DNA from: Enoplosus armatus
Lineage: Eukaryota > Chordata > Actinopteri > Centrarchiformes > Enoplosidae
Direction: 5' to 3'
NCBI RefSeq assembly: GCF_043641665.1
Contig: NC_092181.1
Location: forward strand, 8,052,057-8,116,056
DNA length: 64,000 bases
The notes under the pieces were generated by a model. It saw only the letters and a program-made list of their open reading frames with translations. It was not told the DNA's origin and did not search any database. Position 1 is the stretch's first letter, and every line of letters starts with the position of its first letter. Position numbers and translations under genes: made by a program. Positions 13,201 to 23,559 of this stretch are shown one piece after another.

Positions 13201-13289
13201 AATTCATTTGTGTGGGACATCTGTGTTAAGAGAGGCCGACGGTGTTTAAAGTGAGGATGGAGAGCCAGATAGATAGATGATGAACACGA

Positions 13290-13510
13290 GAGACGAACAG
13301 GCCGTTCAAAGAGGAACGTCGACGCGACTGTTGCGGCGAAGGCGTTGCACAGAAATGCAAGCTGTGATCACGCTGGCCGCCGCCTTGCCTCAACGCCGCG
13401 GTGATCAGATGATCAAGCGCCGTCCCCCGGGAGCCTGGGACGTAGACAGCCGTATCACCGTACCACAAAGTTGTTCGGAGCTTTGAATCGGACGACACGC
13501 GCTGCACACA
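13290..13510. other. CpG-dense islet
   Basis: About 25 CpG dinucleotides in roughly 210 bases at about 55-60% GC by hand count, so observed CpG exceeds expectation. Overlapping frames on both strands (13277-13486 + and 13226-13528 -) have no recognised domain. It could be a regulatory island or the remnant of a GC-rich repeat. Confidence 0.5.
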
Positions 13511-14378
13511 AAGTAATCTATAGGCCACCTAACGTACGTGCTGCAGCTGTTCGTGTTAAATACACGGAGAGATACGCCCTTTAGTCAGGAAGGTCAAAAC
13601 CAAATTGTCAGACTTTACTTGAGTTACCGGCAGTTGAGTTACCATTGGCCTTTGATCCATCTCCTCATGATACCAGTTCTGACCAGGAATTCAACCCGGC
13701 CCACACAGGAAGTCATTCAAGGCCAGGCTGTCGAGCCAGCGGCGGCCTTGGCTGCAGTGTGCATGTACAAGCTGAGGCAGAAGGCATGCTGGCTCCCCTA
13801 TTAGAGGAATAAATCCAAGGACAAATGAGCAAGCTTGGCAGGACTGCGAGTGAAAGGAAAGCAGGCGAATCAGAGGGATTGAGTCGTTTCTCTCTTTAAG
13901 TATCATCTGTGGAAGCTCAGTGGCTTCTAACCACAGAATCCGTTTTGCAGAGGGTGCAGTCAGAACTATTGATCTGAATGGGTGTCAGTACCTGCAGGTT
14001 AATGTAGTCGACATGAGTAAACATGATCAATGTCTATCTGCCGTGGCCTGTCAGCAAGGCGTAAATGACCAGGGGGCCTTCAATGTGAACCTCAGTTCAA
14101 TACCACTGATGAGTTTCTCGCACTGCTGGGATCGTATGTGGGATATCGTATAATCCTTAAGATACTAATTATGTCAAATCCTATTTATGCAATTTTCTGC
14201 ATTAACAGTTACATTTCCATATTTGAATATGAAACTCTCTTCAAAAGGCATCATCATGCACAAGGGACTGACGAGAAATGACGTCCGCCGCTACGCGTGC
14301 ACAGTTTACATGAAGCGGAAGATGACTTTCGACCGTTGTTGTTGGCTGCCTACTTGAGTTAGTTCATCAACGTGACGT

Positions 14379-14422
14379 GACAAAGACATGACGAAGATGT
14401 GATGAAGGCATGGCAAAGACGT
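14379..14422 (+). repeat. 11-bp minisatellite, four units
   Basis: Four consecutive 11-mers: GACAAAGACAT, GACGAAGATGT, GATGAAGGCAT and GGCAAAGACGT. They begin at 14379, 14390, 14401 and 14412, followed by GACCTGTCGT, which may be a decayed fifth unit. The array is flanked by GTGACGT words. Confidence 0.75.
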
Positions 14423-14555
14423 GACCTGTCGTGACCAGTACCCTCAGCCCAGCCTGATTTCTTTGAGCGTGCGGTAAAAGATGAAGGAGCTTCTCCTCTT
14501 CGGTTGCAGGAATGACTGCACCATGTCCGCACGTTCAGATCCGACTGTATGATTC

Positions 14556-14580
14556 GAAGAAGAAGAAGAAGAAGAAGAAG
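14556..14580. repeat. (GAA)n microsatellite
   Basis: About eight perfect AAG units. Confidence 0.95.
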
Positions 14581-14584
14581 CGGT

Positions 14585-16678
14585 GAACGCTTTGGCGAAA
14601 ATGCACGTTAATCAGGTTTGACAGATGAAGCTTATAATCGAGCACCCACGCCTAATGCTGACCTCCGGGTGCAGCTTTGCATTTCACATGGGGTCAAACA
14701 ACATAATGTCTTTAGTTAACAATGGGCCTGGAAACGGACAAATTCCTATTAAAAAAAGACCTCAAAGAAAATGAAATGTGATGTGCAGCTGGAGGCATAA
14801 TGGCTGAGGGGGGGTAGAGAGATTGATTGTTGACCTGCCTCTGCCAGCCACTTTATAGTTTTTAATGGCATTCCTAACACCACCCAATTACTTACTGTGG
14901 TATCATTTGAGCTTGCACCTACGAGTGGACGAAACTGGAAATTTCGAACTGGACCTCTTCCAAGTCAATGCATAAATTAATAAGGGGCTGAATGTGGAGT
15001 CTATTGCAGGGCGCAGGAGCAAACTCTGTGTACGGCTCCGCCATCGAAAGCAATAAATCGCAGAGTTATTGGTTAACCATAACTTTCCACTCTGTTATCT
15101 GCAAGTATATTTATTGCTTACTGTGACTTCCTACGGCCACACAACAAAAGGCTCACTTCTGCACACTAGAAAAGAGTGGAGAGCTCCAGCATGGATTCTC
15201 TGTGATCTAAAAACCAGCAGAGGGCGGGAGCCCTCGGGGGAAGCTACATGCAGATTATGGAGAGAGAGGAATTACCAACTGAGTGGTGTAAGATCCATAA
15301 TTAAACTACATTTTGAACTTAATCTTGACTAACAAAGCAGGGGGGTGAATAGATGAGTTTAGACCCGGATGGGTTTTTTTCCGCAAGAACCAAATCTGAT
15401 GCCGACTCATCACTGAAAAGACTGGAACGCTCTGAATAAGACAGCGTGCCTTTGTCTGACTGACGCGTTGGATTCATAGTATCTCGACTGCGATCGAGAT
15501 CCGAAAGTGAACCTGTGAAAGGTCATCGCTTAGTTCGTCAAATAGTTATGAGCGGGGATTGATTGGTGGGCTCTAACAATCCCTGCTAAATCTGCACATT
15601 TGCGCTGAGTAAATGACATTTTCTAATGTTCTGCGTGGCTGCGTGGCTTTATTGTACTTTGGCTTCGGTGTGTTCAGCGAAATGTAATTACTGTTGTGTA
15701 TCCAGGAGACATTGTGATTAGCAAAGGACGAACGAGCACCTAAAGGAGCACGGTCTGGCTCAACATTACAATTCTTTTCCCTCTCTCACCAAATTTGCCT
15801 TTTCAGCACTTACATGCAATTTGCCTGATCAATTTCACTGTCTGCATATTTACCTTCTATAATTGAACATTGGCTCACCGCTGGAGGAGGTCATTGTTAC
15901 TCATGAGCAGGACTACACCGCAAACAAGGACTTGCGTAAGGCGGCAGTCAAATTAATTTTCTGATGGCTTCATGGTGTCACAAAGACTGTCTTCAGGAAT
16001 GTCCCCAATTCCATAAGAAACGGCACCTAAATCCAAAATTGTCACAAACCTGACAAGGTGCACAGACAGGTAGTCCAACAGCAAACACAGATAATGTCCC
16101 ACACACAAGTGTCCGAGAAGGGTCAGAGCGTGCCCATGTCTTGCAGCTACTTCACCGCGAAGCGCACCACTCCTGGACCACCGATCAATCCCACATCCTG
16201 CCCCTGCCTCACCCGCCGAGCCTGGTTCCAGACCTCCGTGTTGCCTACAGTTTTTGTCAGTGATTCAAATAGGCCTGGCGTTGTGTTGTGCTCAACAGGA
16301 TTGATGCAGCCACTCCCAACCCCCACGAGGTCCTCACCAACAAGAGCACAATGCCAGACTGAATAATGACGTCAAAATAAAATGCCAGTTCTGTCTTTTG
16401 AGTGTAGTGGTAGGGGTACTTTGAATTCAGGTCAGTTACAATGGTATTCAAGTCAAAGAATACAAATTAAACTGTCCATAGATGTCTAAATGTGCCAGGG
16501 TGACACGTAATATAGACTCACTGTAGCCTGTTAGTATGGATGGGGAGTTAGGTCTGATTGAACAGCCTGAAACAAATGTAATGAAATATCAAGTTGTTTG
16601 ACGGTGCAGCAGACCTAAACATAACTAAAATACGTATTTTCTGTTAAATAATTAATCCGACTGATATATTATCACCTT

Positions 16679-16680
<2 letters not shown>
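14585..16680. other. Intron block without a gene
   Basis: I see no exon, repeat family or structural RNA here. The frame at 16058-16366 (+, 102 codons) is rich in Pro and Ser, has no splice-site context and is not supported as coding. Confidence 0.55.

Positions 16681-16681
<1 letters not shown>

Positions 16682-16712
<31 letters not shown>
16682..16712. repeat. (TA)n tract used as the Tc1 target
   Basis: About fifteen TA units end directly at the transposon boundary. The last TA (16711-16712) is one copy of the target-site duplication. Confidence 0.9.
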
Positions 16713-16715
<3 letters not shown>

Positions 16716-16929
16716 TGCATCCGGAAAGTATTCACGGCGCTTCACTTTTTCCACATTTTGTTATGTTACACCCTTATTCCAAAATGGATTAAATTAATTT
16801 TTTTCCTCAAAATTCTACACACAACACCCCATAATGACAATGTGAAAAAAGTTTTTTTGAAATTTTTGCAAATTTATTAAAAATAAAAAACTAAGAAATC
16901 ACATGTACATAAGTATTCACAGCCTTTGC
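16713..16929 (+). repeat. Left terminal inverted repeat of the Tc1 element
   Basis: Matches the reverse complement of 18131-18346 almost throughout. The motif AAGTATTCAC occurs near the outer end (about 16726) and again near the inner end (about 16911), as expected for the paired transposase-binding direct repeats of IR/DR-type Tc1 elements. Confidence 0.93.
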
Positions 16930-17090
16930 CATGAAGCTCAAAATTGAGCTCAGGTGCATCCTGTTTCCACTGATCATCCTTGAGATGTTTCTGCAGCTTA
17001 ATTGGAGTCCACCTGTGGTAAATTCAGTTGATTGGACATGATTTGGAAAGGCACACACCTGTCTATATAAGGTCCCACAGTTGACAGTGC

Positions 17091-18130
17091 ATGTCAGAGC
17101 ACAAACCAAGCATGAAGTCAAAGGAATTGTCTGTAGACCTCCGAGACAGGATTGTCTCGAGGCACAAATCTGGGGAAGGTTACAGAAAAATTTCTGCTGC
17201 TTTGAAGGTCCCAATGAGCACAGTGGCCTCCATCATCCGTAAGTGGAAGAAGTTCGGAACCACCAGGACTCTTCCTAGAGCTGGCCGGCCATCTAAACTG
17301 AGTAATCGGGGGAGAAGGGCCTTAGTCAGGGAGGTGACCAAGAACCCGATGGTCACTCTGTCAGAGCTCCAGAGTTCCTCTGTGGAGAGAGGAGAACCTT
17401 CCAGAAGGACAACCATCTCTGCAGCAATCCACCAATCAGGCCTGTATGGTAGAGTGGCCAGACGGAAGCCACTCCTTAGTAAAAGGCACATAGCAGCCCG
17501 CCTGGAGTTTGCCAAAAGGCACCTGAAGGACTCTCAGACCATGAGAAACAAAATTCTCTGGTCTGATGAGACAAAGATTGAACTCTTTGGTGTGAATGCC
17601 AGGCATCACGTTTGGAGGAAACCAGGCACCCACATCACCAGGCCAATACCATCCCTACAGTGAAGCATGGTGGTGGCAGCATCATGCTGTGGGGATGTTT
17701 TTCAGCGGCAGGAACTGGGAGACTAGTCAGGATAGAGGGAAAGATGAATGCAGCAAAGTACAGAGACATCCTGGATGAAAACCTGCTCCAGAGCGCTCTT
17801 GACCTCAGACTGGGGCGACGGTTTATCTTTCAGCAGGACAACGACCCTAAGCACACAGCCAAGATATCAAAGGAGTGGCTTCAGGACAACTCTGTGAATG
17901 TCCTTGAGTGGCCCAGCCAGAGCCCAGACTTGAATCCGATTGAACATCTCTGGAGAGATCTGAAAATGGCTGTGCACCGACGCTTCCCATCCAACCTGAT
18001 GGAGCTTGAGAGGTGCTGCAAAGAGGAATGGGTGAAACTGCCCAAAGATAGGTGTGCCAAGCTTGTGGCATCATATTCAAAAAGACTTGAGGCTGTAATT
18101 GCTGCCAAAGGTGCATCAACAAAGTATTGA
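17091..18130 (+). pseudogene. Tc1-type DD34E transposase, single frameshift
   Basis: The first frame (17091 to ~17630) has an N-terminal helix-turn-helix region (about residues 10-55: GYRKISAALKVPMSTVASII) and a GRPSKLS AT-hook-like linker (residues 66-72). It also carries the first catalytic Asp in WSDETK (residue 159, codon 17565-17567). The second frame (from ~17633 to the stop at 18128-18130) carries the second Asp in QQDNDPKHT (17837-17839) and the catalytic Glu in LNPIEHLW (17942-17944). Exactly 34 residues separate them, the Tc1 DD34E signature. A one-base loss at about 17631-17632, just after KPGT, puts the two halves out of frame, and the first frame then stops at 17661-17663. No other stop was seen. 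The full length would be about 340-346 residues, normal for Tc1. The start may be Met 17091 or, as in many relatives, the second Met at 17112 (MKSKELS). Confidence 0.95.
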
Positions 18131-18346
18131 GCAAAGGCTGTGAATACTTATGTACATGTGATTTCTCAGGTTTTTTATTTTTAATAAATTTGCAAAAATC
18201 TCAAAAACTTTTTTCACGTTGTCATTATGGGGTGTTGTGTGTAGAATTTTGAGGAAAAAAATGAATTTAATCCATTTTGGTATAAGGCTGCAACATAACA
18301 AAATGTGGAAAAAGTGAAGCGCTGTGAATACTTTCCGGATGCACTG
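18131..18346 (-). repeat. Right terminal inverted repeat of the Tc1 element
   Basis: Begins one base after the transposase stop codon and ends with TCCGGATGCACTG. Relative to the left repeat I see about eight differences, including a shorter T run and a few substitutions. Confidence 0.93.
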
Positions 18347-18348
18347 TA

Positions 18349-18605
18349 TGTGTTGCTATCGTGTTAGCGAACAGTTGGAGTCTTGTTGCTGGCCACCTGA
18401 TGAATACAAGTCTAACATTCACTCTCCTTCTTGGTCTGTTTGGCCTTTGCCAACTGAGGGAAATATCTGGCTCTTTAGCTTCTTCATGCTCCACTCTGTT
18501 CACCTAGTTGCTAACATTGTCTGCAGTTTGGTACTGGGCAAGCAGCATCAAGTGGAGCAATTCAAGCTTTTATGGGAGCGATGAAACTGAACCAAAACGG
18601 TAAAG
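18349..18605 (-). repeat. Dispersed repeat R1, copy C
   Basis: The reverse complement contains the R1 landmarks in order: GTGGAGCAT, AGAGCCAGATATTTCCCTCA, GAGAGTGAATGTTAGACTTG and TTCATCAGGTGGCCAG. Four other diverged copies lie in this window. The Tc1 element abuts its 3' side. I recognise R1 as a high-copy percomorph-type repeat but cannot assign a superfamily. Confidence 0.75.
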
Positions 18606-18611
18606 TTGTGG

Positions 18612-18735
18612 GCCAAATTAGTTCCAATTAGGGTTACTTATTTAGACTAATTATCCGAATGAAGAGGCAGACTGCAGAAAATTACTAACCCTACATCTCA
18701 ACCTTTTGACCACTCTTGCAGCTTTCTCCAAACAA
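18612..18735 (+). repeat. Diverged repeat pair R3, copy 1
   Basis: Shares an ordered series of blocks with 21524-21652: CCAAATTAGT(T)CCAATTA, CTAATTATCC, CAGACTGCAGAAAAT and CTTTCTCCAAAC. Copy 1 lacks about 25 bases present in copy 2 after the TAATTATCC block. No terminal structure or coding capacity was seen. Confidence 0.65.
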
Positions 18736-18744
18736 GATCTATAG

Positions 18745-20200
18745 CATCGATACTGTGACAACTGCGTGGGAGGATCAATACTGTGCTAGCTACTAGATTC
18801 GTCTTCTTCCGTTTAAAGAGCTAAATTGAGACCACACAGCCGCGTTATAGCCGCCTACTGTCAAAAAGGACATTTTGTTGTCCACTGGCCAAAGACCCCG
18901 TGCCTTGTAAGACTGTTGCTGATGAGTGACCTCCCAGAAACGATCAATCAGAGTGACTAAACTGTGCAGGCGTCACCGTGCCTGCTGCCAGTAAGTGGTC
19001 CGAGGTAGCAAGACCAACGTGACGCGGACGTGGCTTGGGATCAGTAAATGAGTTAGTCAACAAAGGACGTTCTGTACGTCCATGCATTCACGGAACGTAC
19101 ACGCAAGTATTTTTATACCGTCTTCAGAGGTGTAACCCTCTCTCCGAAAAAAACGATGTGAAATTGGTCACAAATCATTCAAATATCATTGACCAATCAT
19201 CAAAAGCGGGAAGGAAAAGTCAAACGGTTAAAAAAAAAGAATATTAGGATAGACGTCAATAGATATAATCAGTTTTTATTATACCCAATAGTTCCCAATA
19301 CACGCTGTGTCCATCACGTTGAAAGCAAAAGTGTTCTGCCACTGGATTATTGTGGATAGCACTTCAGGTCTCACGCAAACACATCGACAGTCCATCTCAG
19401 AAAGGCAGCAGACGGTTACAGTGTAAAGGTTGTTCTTAAAGTAACACTTAATCTGGCCATGATAGGATGGACTTTGCATATCTAGGGTGAGAAAAGAGTT
19501 CTATCGTACGCCACTCTCTTCTAACAACTGTCTTTATACTTCCATTTTTTTTGTGTGCCCGTAGCGGGGGAGATTTGAGGTTCGGTGGGTTCATGCAGTA
19601 GACTGGACCCATCTGGTCCGAGGGTCGAACATGTCAGTGCTTCCCTGGATAGCGAGCAGTAGCTTGGGGGCTTGTGGAGTGTAGGTGGTGGAAGATTGAG
19701 AGGAAGTCTGTAGTTTTTTCTTTTTTTTCCTCCTTTCCTTCTTTGTGCTCACAATCTGCCACGTCTATCCTCCACTCTGCAATCTCGAGTCAATCTTCAC
19801 AGTGTGTTGCACCTCGCTCTCCCTCCATCCAATTTCATTTAAGGTAGCACCTCTCGTAGTTGTTTGAGCAGGTTTCTTTCAACTGTCTTCCGTCCGTTCC
19901 CCACCAATCATTCCCATCTCTATAAGCATGGACTCAACGGCGGGACAGGCCCATTTTCTTTTACGCTGATGCTTGGAATTAGCCAGCTGTCTGTGGTGAG
20001 CTAGAGGCAAGAGCTAACTGGAGCGAGCACAGCACAGCCCATCAACGTGGCACAGTATGATTGTTGTAAGGACCTTTGGCACTAGTCTCTATGGTGGCTA
20101 CGTGTGATGGGGCCAAATAAGAGGCCTCAAGATATGTGTCTGGTAATGCTTGCTCTTTCAACAGTGGCTTGGGGTTATTTGGACTTTTTCACAGCTCTAC
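18745..20200. other. Intron block without a gene
   Basis: No exon, structural RNA or complete mobile element was recognised. The sequence is mixed-composition intron with short A and T tracts. Confidence 0.55.
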
Positions 20201-20209
20201 AGAGATTTT

Positions 20210-20745
20210 TTTTTTAGCTTCTTTTAGCTGATTATTTAGGTAATTATTAGGTTTTCTTGATCACAAATTTCACTTTCATCATCGTACGAAACAAATTAGC
20301 GACTACCTAGTGAAGACAGTGGAGCGTTTAGCAGCTAATCTCACTTATATAGCGCTTTTCAAGTCTCATTCACCCATTCACTCACACATTCACACGCCGA
20401 TGGCGACCGAGCTGCCATGCAAGGTGCTGGTCTCCATCGGGAGCAACTTAGGGTTCAGTGTCTTGCTCAAGGACACTTTGACATGACTGGGGCAGCCGGG
20501 GATCGAACCCCCAGCCCGCTCTAACCAGCTTTACCTCCCGTGCGACAGTGCTAACGGTGCCAGGTATTACCCTCGGGAGTCAGTGGAGACCAAAACAGAG
20601 TGAATGTTGGACTTGCATTTGTCAGGTGGCCAGTAACACAGCTAAATTAATGCTAATGTTGCTCCATGTAATGTTTTGCAGTGTTGTGTTTACAGCTTGT
20701 TCTGCTGCCCCCGTGTGGCCAAAATCAATGCACGTTCCTTGAACA
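20210..20745 (+). repeat. Dispersed repeat R1, copy A (interrupted by a SINE)
   Basis: Left part: CAGTGGAGCGTTTAGCAGCTAA, ending at 20338. Right part: GGAGTCAGTGGAGACCAAAAC (from 20576), GTGAATGTTGGACTTGCATT and GTCAGGTGGCCAG, then GTTGTGTTTACAGCTTGTTC and a CCCCGTGTGGCC end. The two parts are collinear with copy B at 37606-38010 once the inserted SINE is removed. The left limit is uncertain. Confidence 0.72.
20339..20549 (-). mobile_element. tRNA-derived SINE inserted in R1 copy A
   Basis: On the minus strand a tRNA-like head (GGTAAAGCTGGTTAGAG, decayed A-box region, 20519-20535) is followed by an exact pol III B box, GGTTCGATCC, at 20500-20509. Then come CCTTGAGCAAGACACTGAACCC and a tail with GTGAATGGGTGAATGAGACTT and AGCGCTATATAA. 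I recognise this order from an abundant teleost SINE-like repeat. GCTAA occurs on both sides (20334-20338 and 20550-20554) and may be a short target duplication, although five bases is short for a SINE. Confidence 0.8.
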
Positions 20746-21001
20746 GTGCCCTGTGGAGTGTCCGCGTAAACCAATACAGTTATTTACATTAAAACACAAT
20801 GTGGGAGTTCTTCAGGCCTAACAAGTCGAAAACATTTCCTTCCTCATTAACATTTGCAAGGACTGTTTTTACATGTAAAAACTCACGTCAGTGCTTGCTA
20901 GCTTGCAGTCTTCCCCTTGCTTATCTTTACTGCCACAAAGTTAGTGGAATGGTGTAATACCTTCAACAGATATCTGTATCGCGTTGCCACATGCTCGTGC
21001 A

Positions 21002-21014
21002 GGGGGGGGGGGGG
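21002..21014. repeat. Poly-G tract, 13 bases
   Basis: Uninterrupted G run on the plus strand. Confidence 0.95.
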
Positions 21015-21523
21015 CTTTAACTTGTGCAATAACATCAATGAACGAGGTGGGAAGCAACATGATGGTTGAGGTTTTACCTGTATAATACAATTAGGTGAAG
21101 ATACACTTATTTTAGTGACTTCAATATAGCCGCCTGAAAAATATAAATTGCTAATTTAAATGATCAGAGCATGCGGTCCAAAGTTGAACAGCAAAAAACT
21201 ATTCCAAACTATTAAACAATATGGTTATGTTGCATTATTTTCAATTTTCAAATAGTGAATTAAGATCATGTGAGGTTTGTCTTTTATTCATAACATAATT
21301 ATGAAAGCATTGCAATGAAAAGAAATATGGAATTATAAATAGAAAATATTATGATTACATGTAAACTAGATTATTGTTGGATATGTCACAGATTAAAGAA
21401 CAAGAGAAGAACAAGTTAATGCAAGCCACGCATTCAACATTAATCATGCATAAAGATAAATATTACAACAACAAAAAACACGCGCCACCAAGCCGCAAAC
21501 AGCCTGCGAAAGGAAGATAATGA

Positions 21524-21652
21524 ACCAAATTAGTCCAATTACGCTTAATTATTTTGGCTAATTATCCAAATTAAACGGATGTCACTGAAAAGGTTCCTCC
21601 AGACTGCAGAAAATGACTGACTCCACAAGCTTTTTAACAACTTTCTCCAAAC
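21524..21652 (+). repeat. Diverged repeat pair R3, copy 2
   Basis: Same block order and orientation as 18612-18735, including ACCAAATTAGTCCAATTA, GGCTAATTATCC, CAGACTGCAGAAAAT and CTTTCTCCAAAC. Several TAATTA cores, the usual homeodomain-type sites, lie in the first half. Confidence 0.65.
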
Positions 21653-22221
21653 ACCCTCTAATCACCCCAGTGATGAAGGCGAGATTCGTGAGAGGACGCT
21701 TTTCACGCTAGCTGGCAGAACAAACAGCCTTTTTAATTCGGGAATTATTTCCAACCAGAGTGAGGAGCCATTAGCAGGCGGGCTACGAGAGAGAGAGAGG
21801 GCTGATGTTCAGCTCGAGGTTCACAGTTGGAGTCTCATCACACTGTGTCTCCGTTATTGCCACGCCTGCTCGCAGTGTCCACGAAACGAGACAGATGATG
21901 TAAGAAAAGTGAAGGAATGAGGGAGCTTTACCTTCACATAAAGCCTCCGTTGGCTTATCCATTACAAGCAACGCAATCTGCTGATGATGGCGGCGGCCGA
22001 ATAACAATTTCTTTGCAACATTGCAGGCGTTCTGAGTGATTCGCAAGTGACGAAATGATATATGTGCGGAGGGAAAGATGACAACACGCTGGGAGAGTTG
22101 AAAGGAATATCCAGCAGTGCGTCTGCAGCTTTGTTCAAATTCGCAAAAAAAAACAACAAAAAAAAACAAGAAACTAAATGTGACTCCCCTTCTCTTCCTC
22201 CTTAACCCTTCACATTCCTAA

Positions 22222-22240
22222 GTGTGTGTGTGTGTGTGTG
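22222..22240. repeat. (TG)n microsatellite
   Basis: About nine perfect TG units. Confidence 0.9.
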
Positions 22241-23398
22241 TTAAATCCGCTGGCTGCGCCTTGTGTCGCGGCAGACGCTCTCCTCTCAGTCCACCGAAGA
22301 AGCCTGGCGGTCTGACGGCGGAGTTTGTTTCACTGCATAGATCTCATTACTTAAAATCCTCAGCTCTGAAACAGAAGGTCAGGGATCAGCAAATCCTCAC
22401 TGCTGGCCAGGCTTATGATTCCATTCTGATGCAATTTCCCCCTCTTCCAATTCCCTGATTATCACACTCCTGCCCACCAATTTGATATCTCATCTGTCTA
22501 AGTTCAGACACATTCACTCTGCTTCAATTTTCACCAAGCTCTGGCGCTGGCGAAGCGCTCCACGGGCTGCGCTTCCAAAACAGTTTATTGCCTGCTTTTC
22601 TTTTCTTTTCTTTTTTTTTCTTCTTCCAATGCTGGCAGGCACTCGCTGACACACTCTGAACGAGGATTGGACATCTGAGAAGCTGACCCATTAAGCGTTT
22701 TCGTGAGAAATACTGTTACCACCGACATCTTGGCCAGGAATATTTGGAAATCAAAGGGCAACTCCACAAGAAAAACAAGACTAAATTCTCTGCTTCTGAA
22801 TTTGTTCTGTGTGTAATTGTTCTCCACTTTGAATCTATTTCAATTGTCCAACAAAATGACTGTAACAAACACATGAGCCTGGGGCTGTCACTTCATTTGA
22901 TGTTTGTTGTGTCAGCAGTCATGCAGAGGCTTAGATACTTTGAACTTGCTCTGTAAAACTGTAGATTAAGTTATTTCACACATTCATGCGTAAATTAAAG
23001 ATTGAATTGATTGGGGTGTAGTGTAAAAAGAGCTGGTCCCTCCCAGTAAAAAAAAAAAAAAGCTACTAAATGCTCATTTCTGGTGATTTTTAGGAGAAAG
23101 CAGAAGAAAACGGGACAACACTGAGTTTATAGGACGGTAGCAAACGAGAGACCTCCATAAATAAACACTTTACTATTAGATTATTAGTGTTCATCAAACC
23201 CTGCTCTCCCCTGCAGTATAATTAATGAGAATGCACAAGAATGAACTTGAGGCGAGTGTTGCATTGAATTGCTGATCTAGGCTCAGTGTCATTACCCCAA
23301 ATGTGATATTGACCAATGTGAGACAACACTCAAACAGCTGTTAAAAACGAACCTTGACACTAGCATTCGTTAGAGACTGCATGCTGGCAAAACAGCCA

Positions 23399-23550
23399 GC
23401 TGCTGGTGGCGCCAAAGTAAAGAAATCAAAATTAATCTTCTGAGCAAATTTCATGCATCCAATAGTTGTTGGGATGTCTCCGTCTGGACTGAAGCGGTGG
23501 AGCGACTGACCAACATTTTTCTAGACAGAGCCATAAGTGTGATTACCGAT
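23399..23550 (+). repeat. Dispersed repeat R2, 3' part
   Basis: Contains CTGGTGGCGCCAAAG, CAAATTTCATG, ATCCAATAGTTGTTGGGATG, GTCTGGACTGAAGCGGTGGA and GCGACTGACC in the order of an abundant teleost dispersed repeat that I recognise from many fish introns. The related copy at 61150-61420 shows the 5' side of the same unit. Confidence 0.7.
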
Positions 23551-23559
23551 GGAAATCCC

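Larger units (their letters stand above)
8650..13260. other. Intron block without a gene
   Basis: No exon or mobile element was recognised. It contains an (AT)n at 9003-9025, a 16-base G tract at 10199-10214 and a 9-base G tract at 12072-12080. The section 10380-10700 is mixed-composition sequence free of simple repeats and could be conserved non-coding DNA, but that needs a cross-species comparison. The longest frame (11487-11882, +, 131 codons) shows no domain. Confidence 0.6.
16713..18346 (+). mobile_element. Tc1/mariner-superfamily DNA transposon, nearly intact (1634 bp)
   Basis: The element opens with CAGTGCATCCGG and closes with the reverse complement. A TA dinucleotide lies on both sides (16711-16712 and 18347-18348), the hallmark target duplication of the superfamily. 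It has ~217-bp terminal inverted repeats with an internal repeat of the terminal motif (IR/DR arrangement). It carries one transposase gene on the plus strand, opposite to the host gene. The two long repeats differ at only about eight positions by eye, and the transposase has a single lesion, so this is a fairly recent insertion. With the gene broken, this copy would need transposase supplied from elsewhere to move. Confidence 0.96.
20750..23395. other. Intron block without a gene
   Basis: Contains a 13-base G tract (21002-21014), R3 copy 2 (21524-21652), a (TG)n at 22222-22240, and an A/T-rich section at 21130-21480. The section 22320-22560 is free of simple repeats and could be conserved non-coding sequence. 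The minus-strand frame at 21783-22169 has no recognised domain. No exon was found. Confidence 0.55.

Noticed and set aside
17180..17515. Minus-strand open frame inside the Tc1 element
   Set aside because: Shadow of the transposase coding strand; the plus strand carries all family motifs.
20500..20535. Possible tRNA gene from the GGTTCGATCC B box on the minus strand
   Set aside because: No cloverleaf can be formed. The A-box region is decayed and the downstream sequence is a SINE body.
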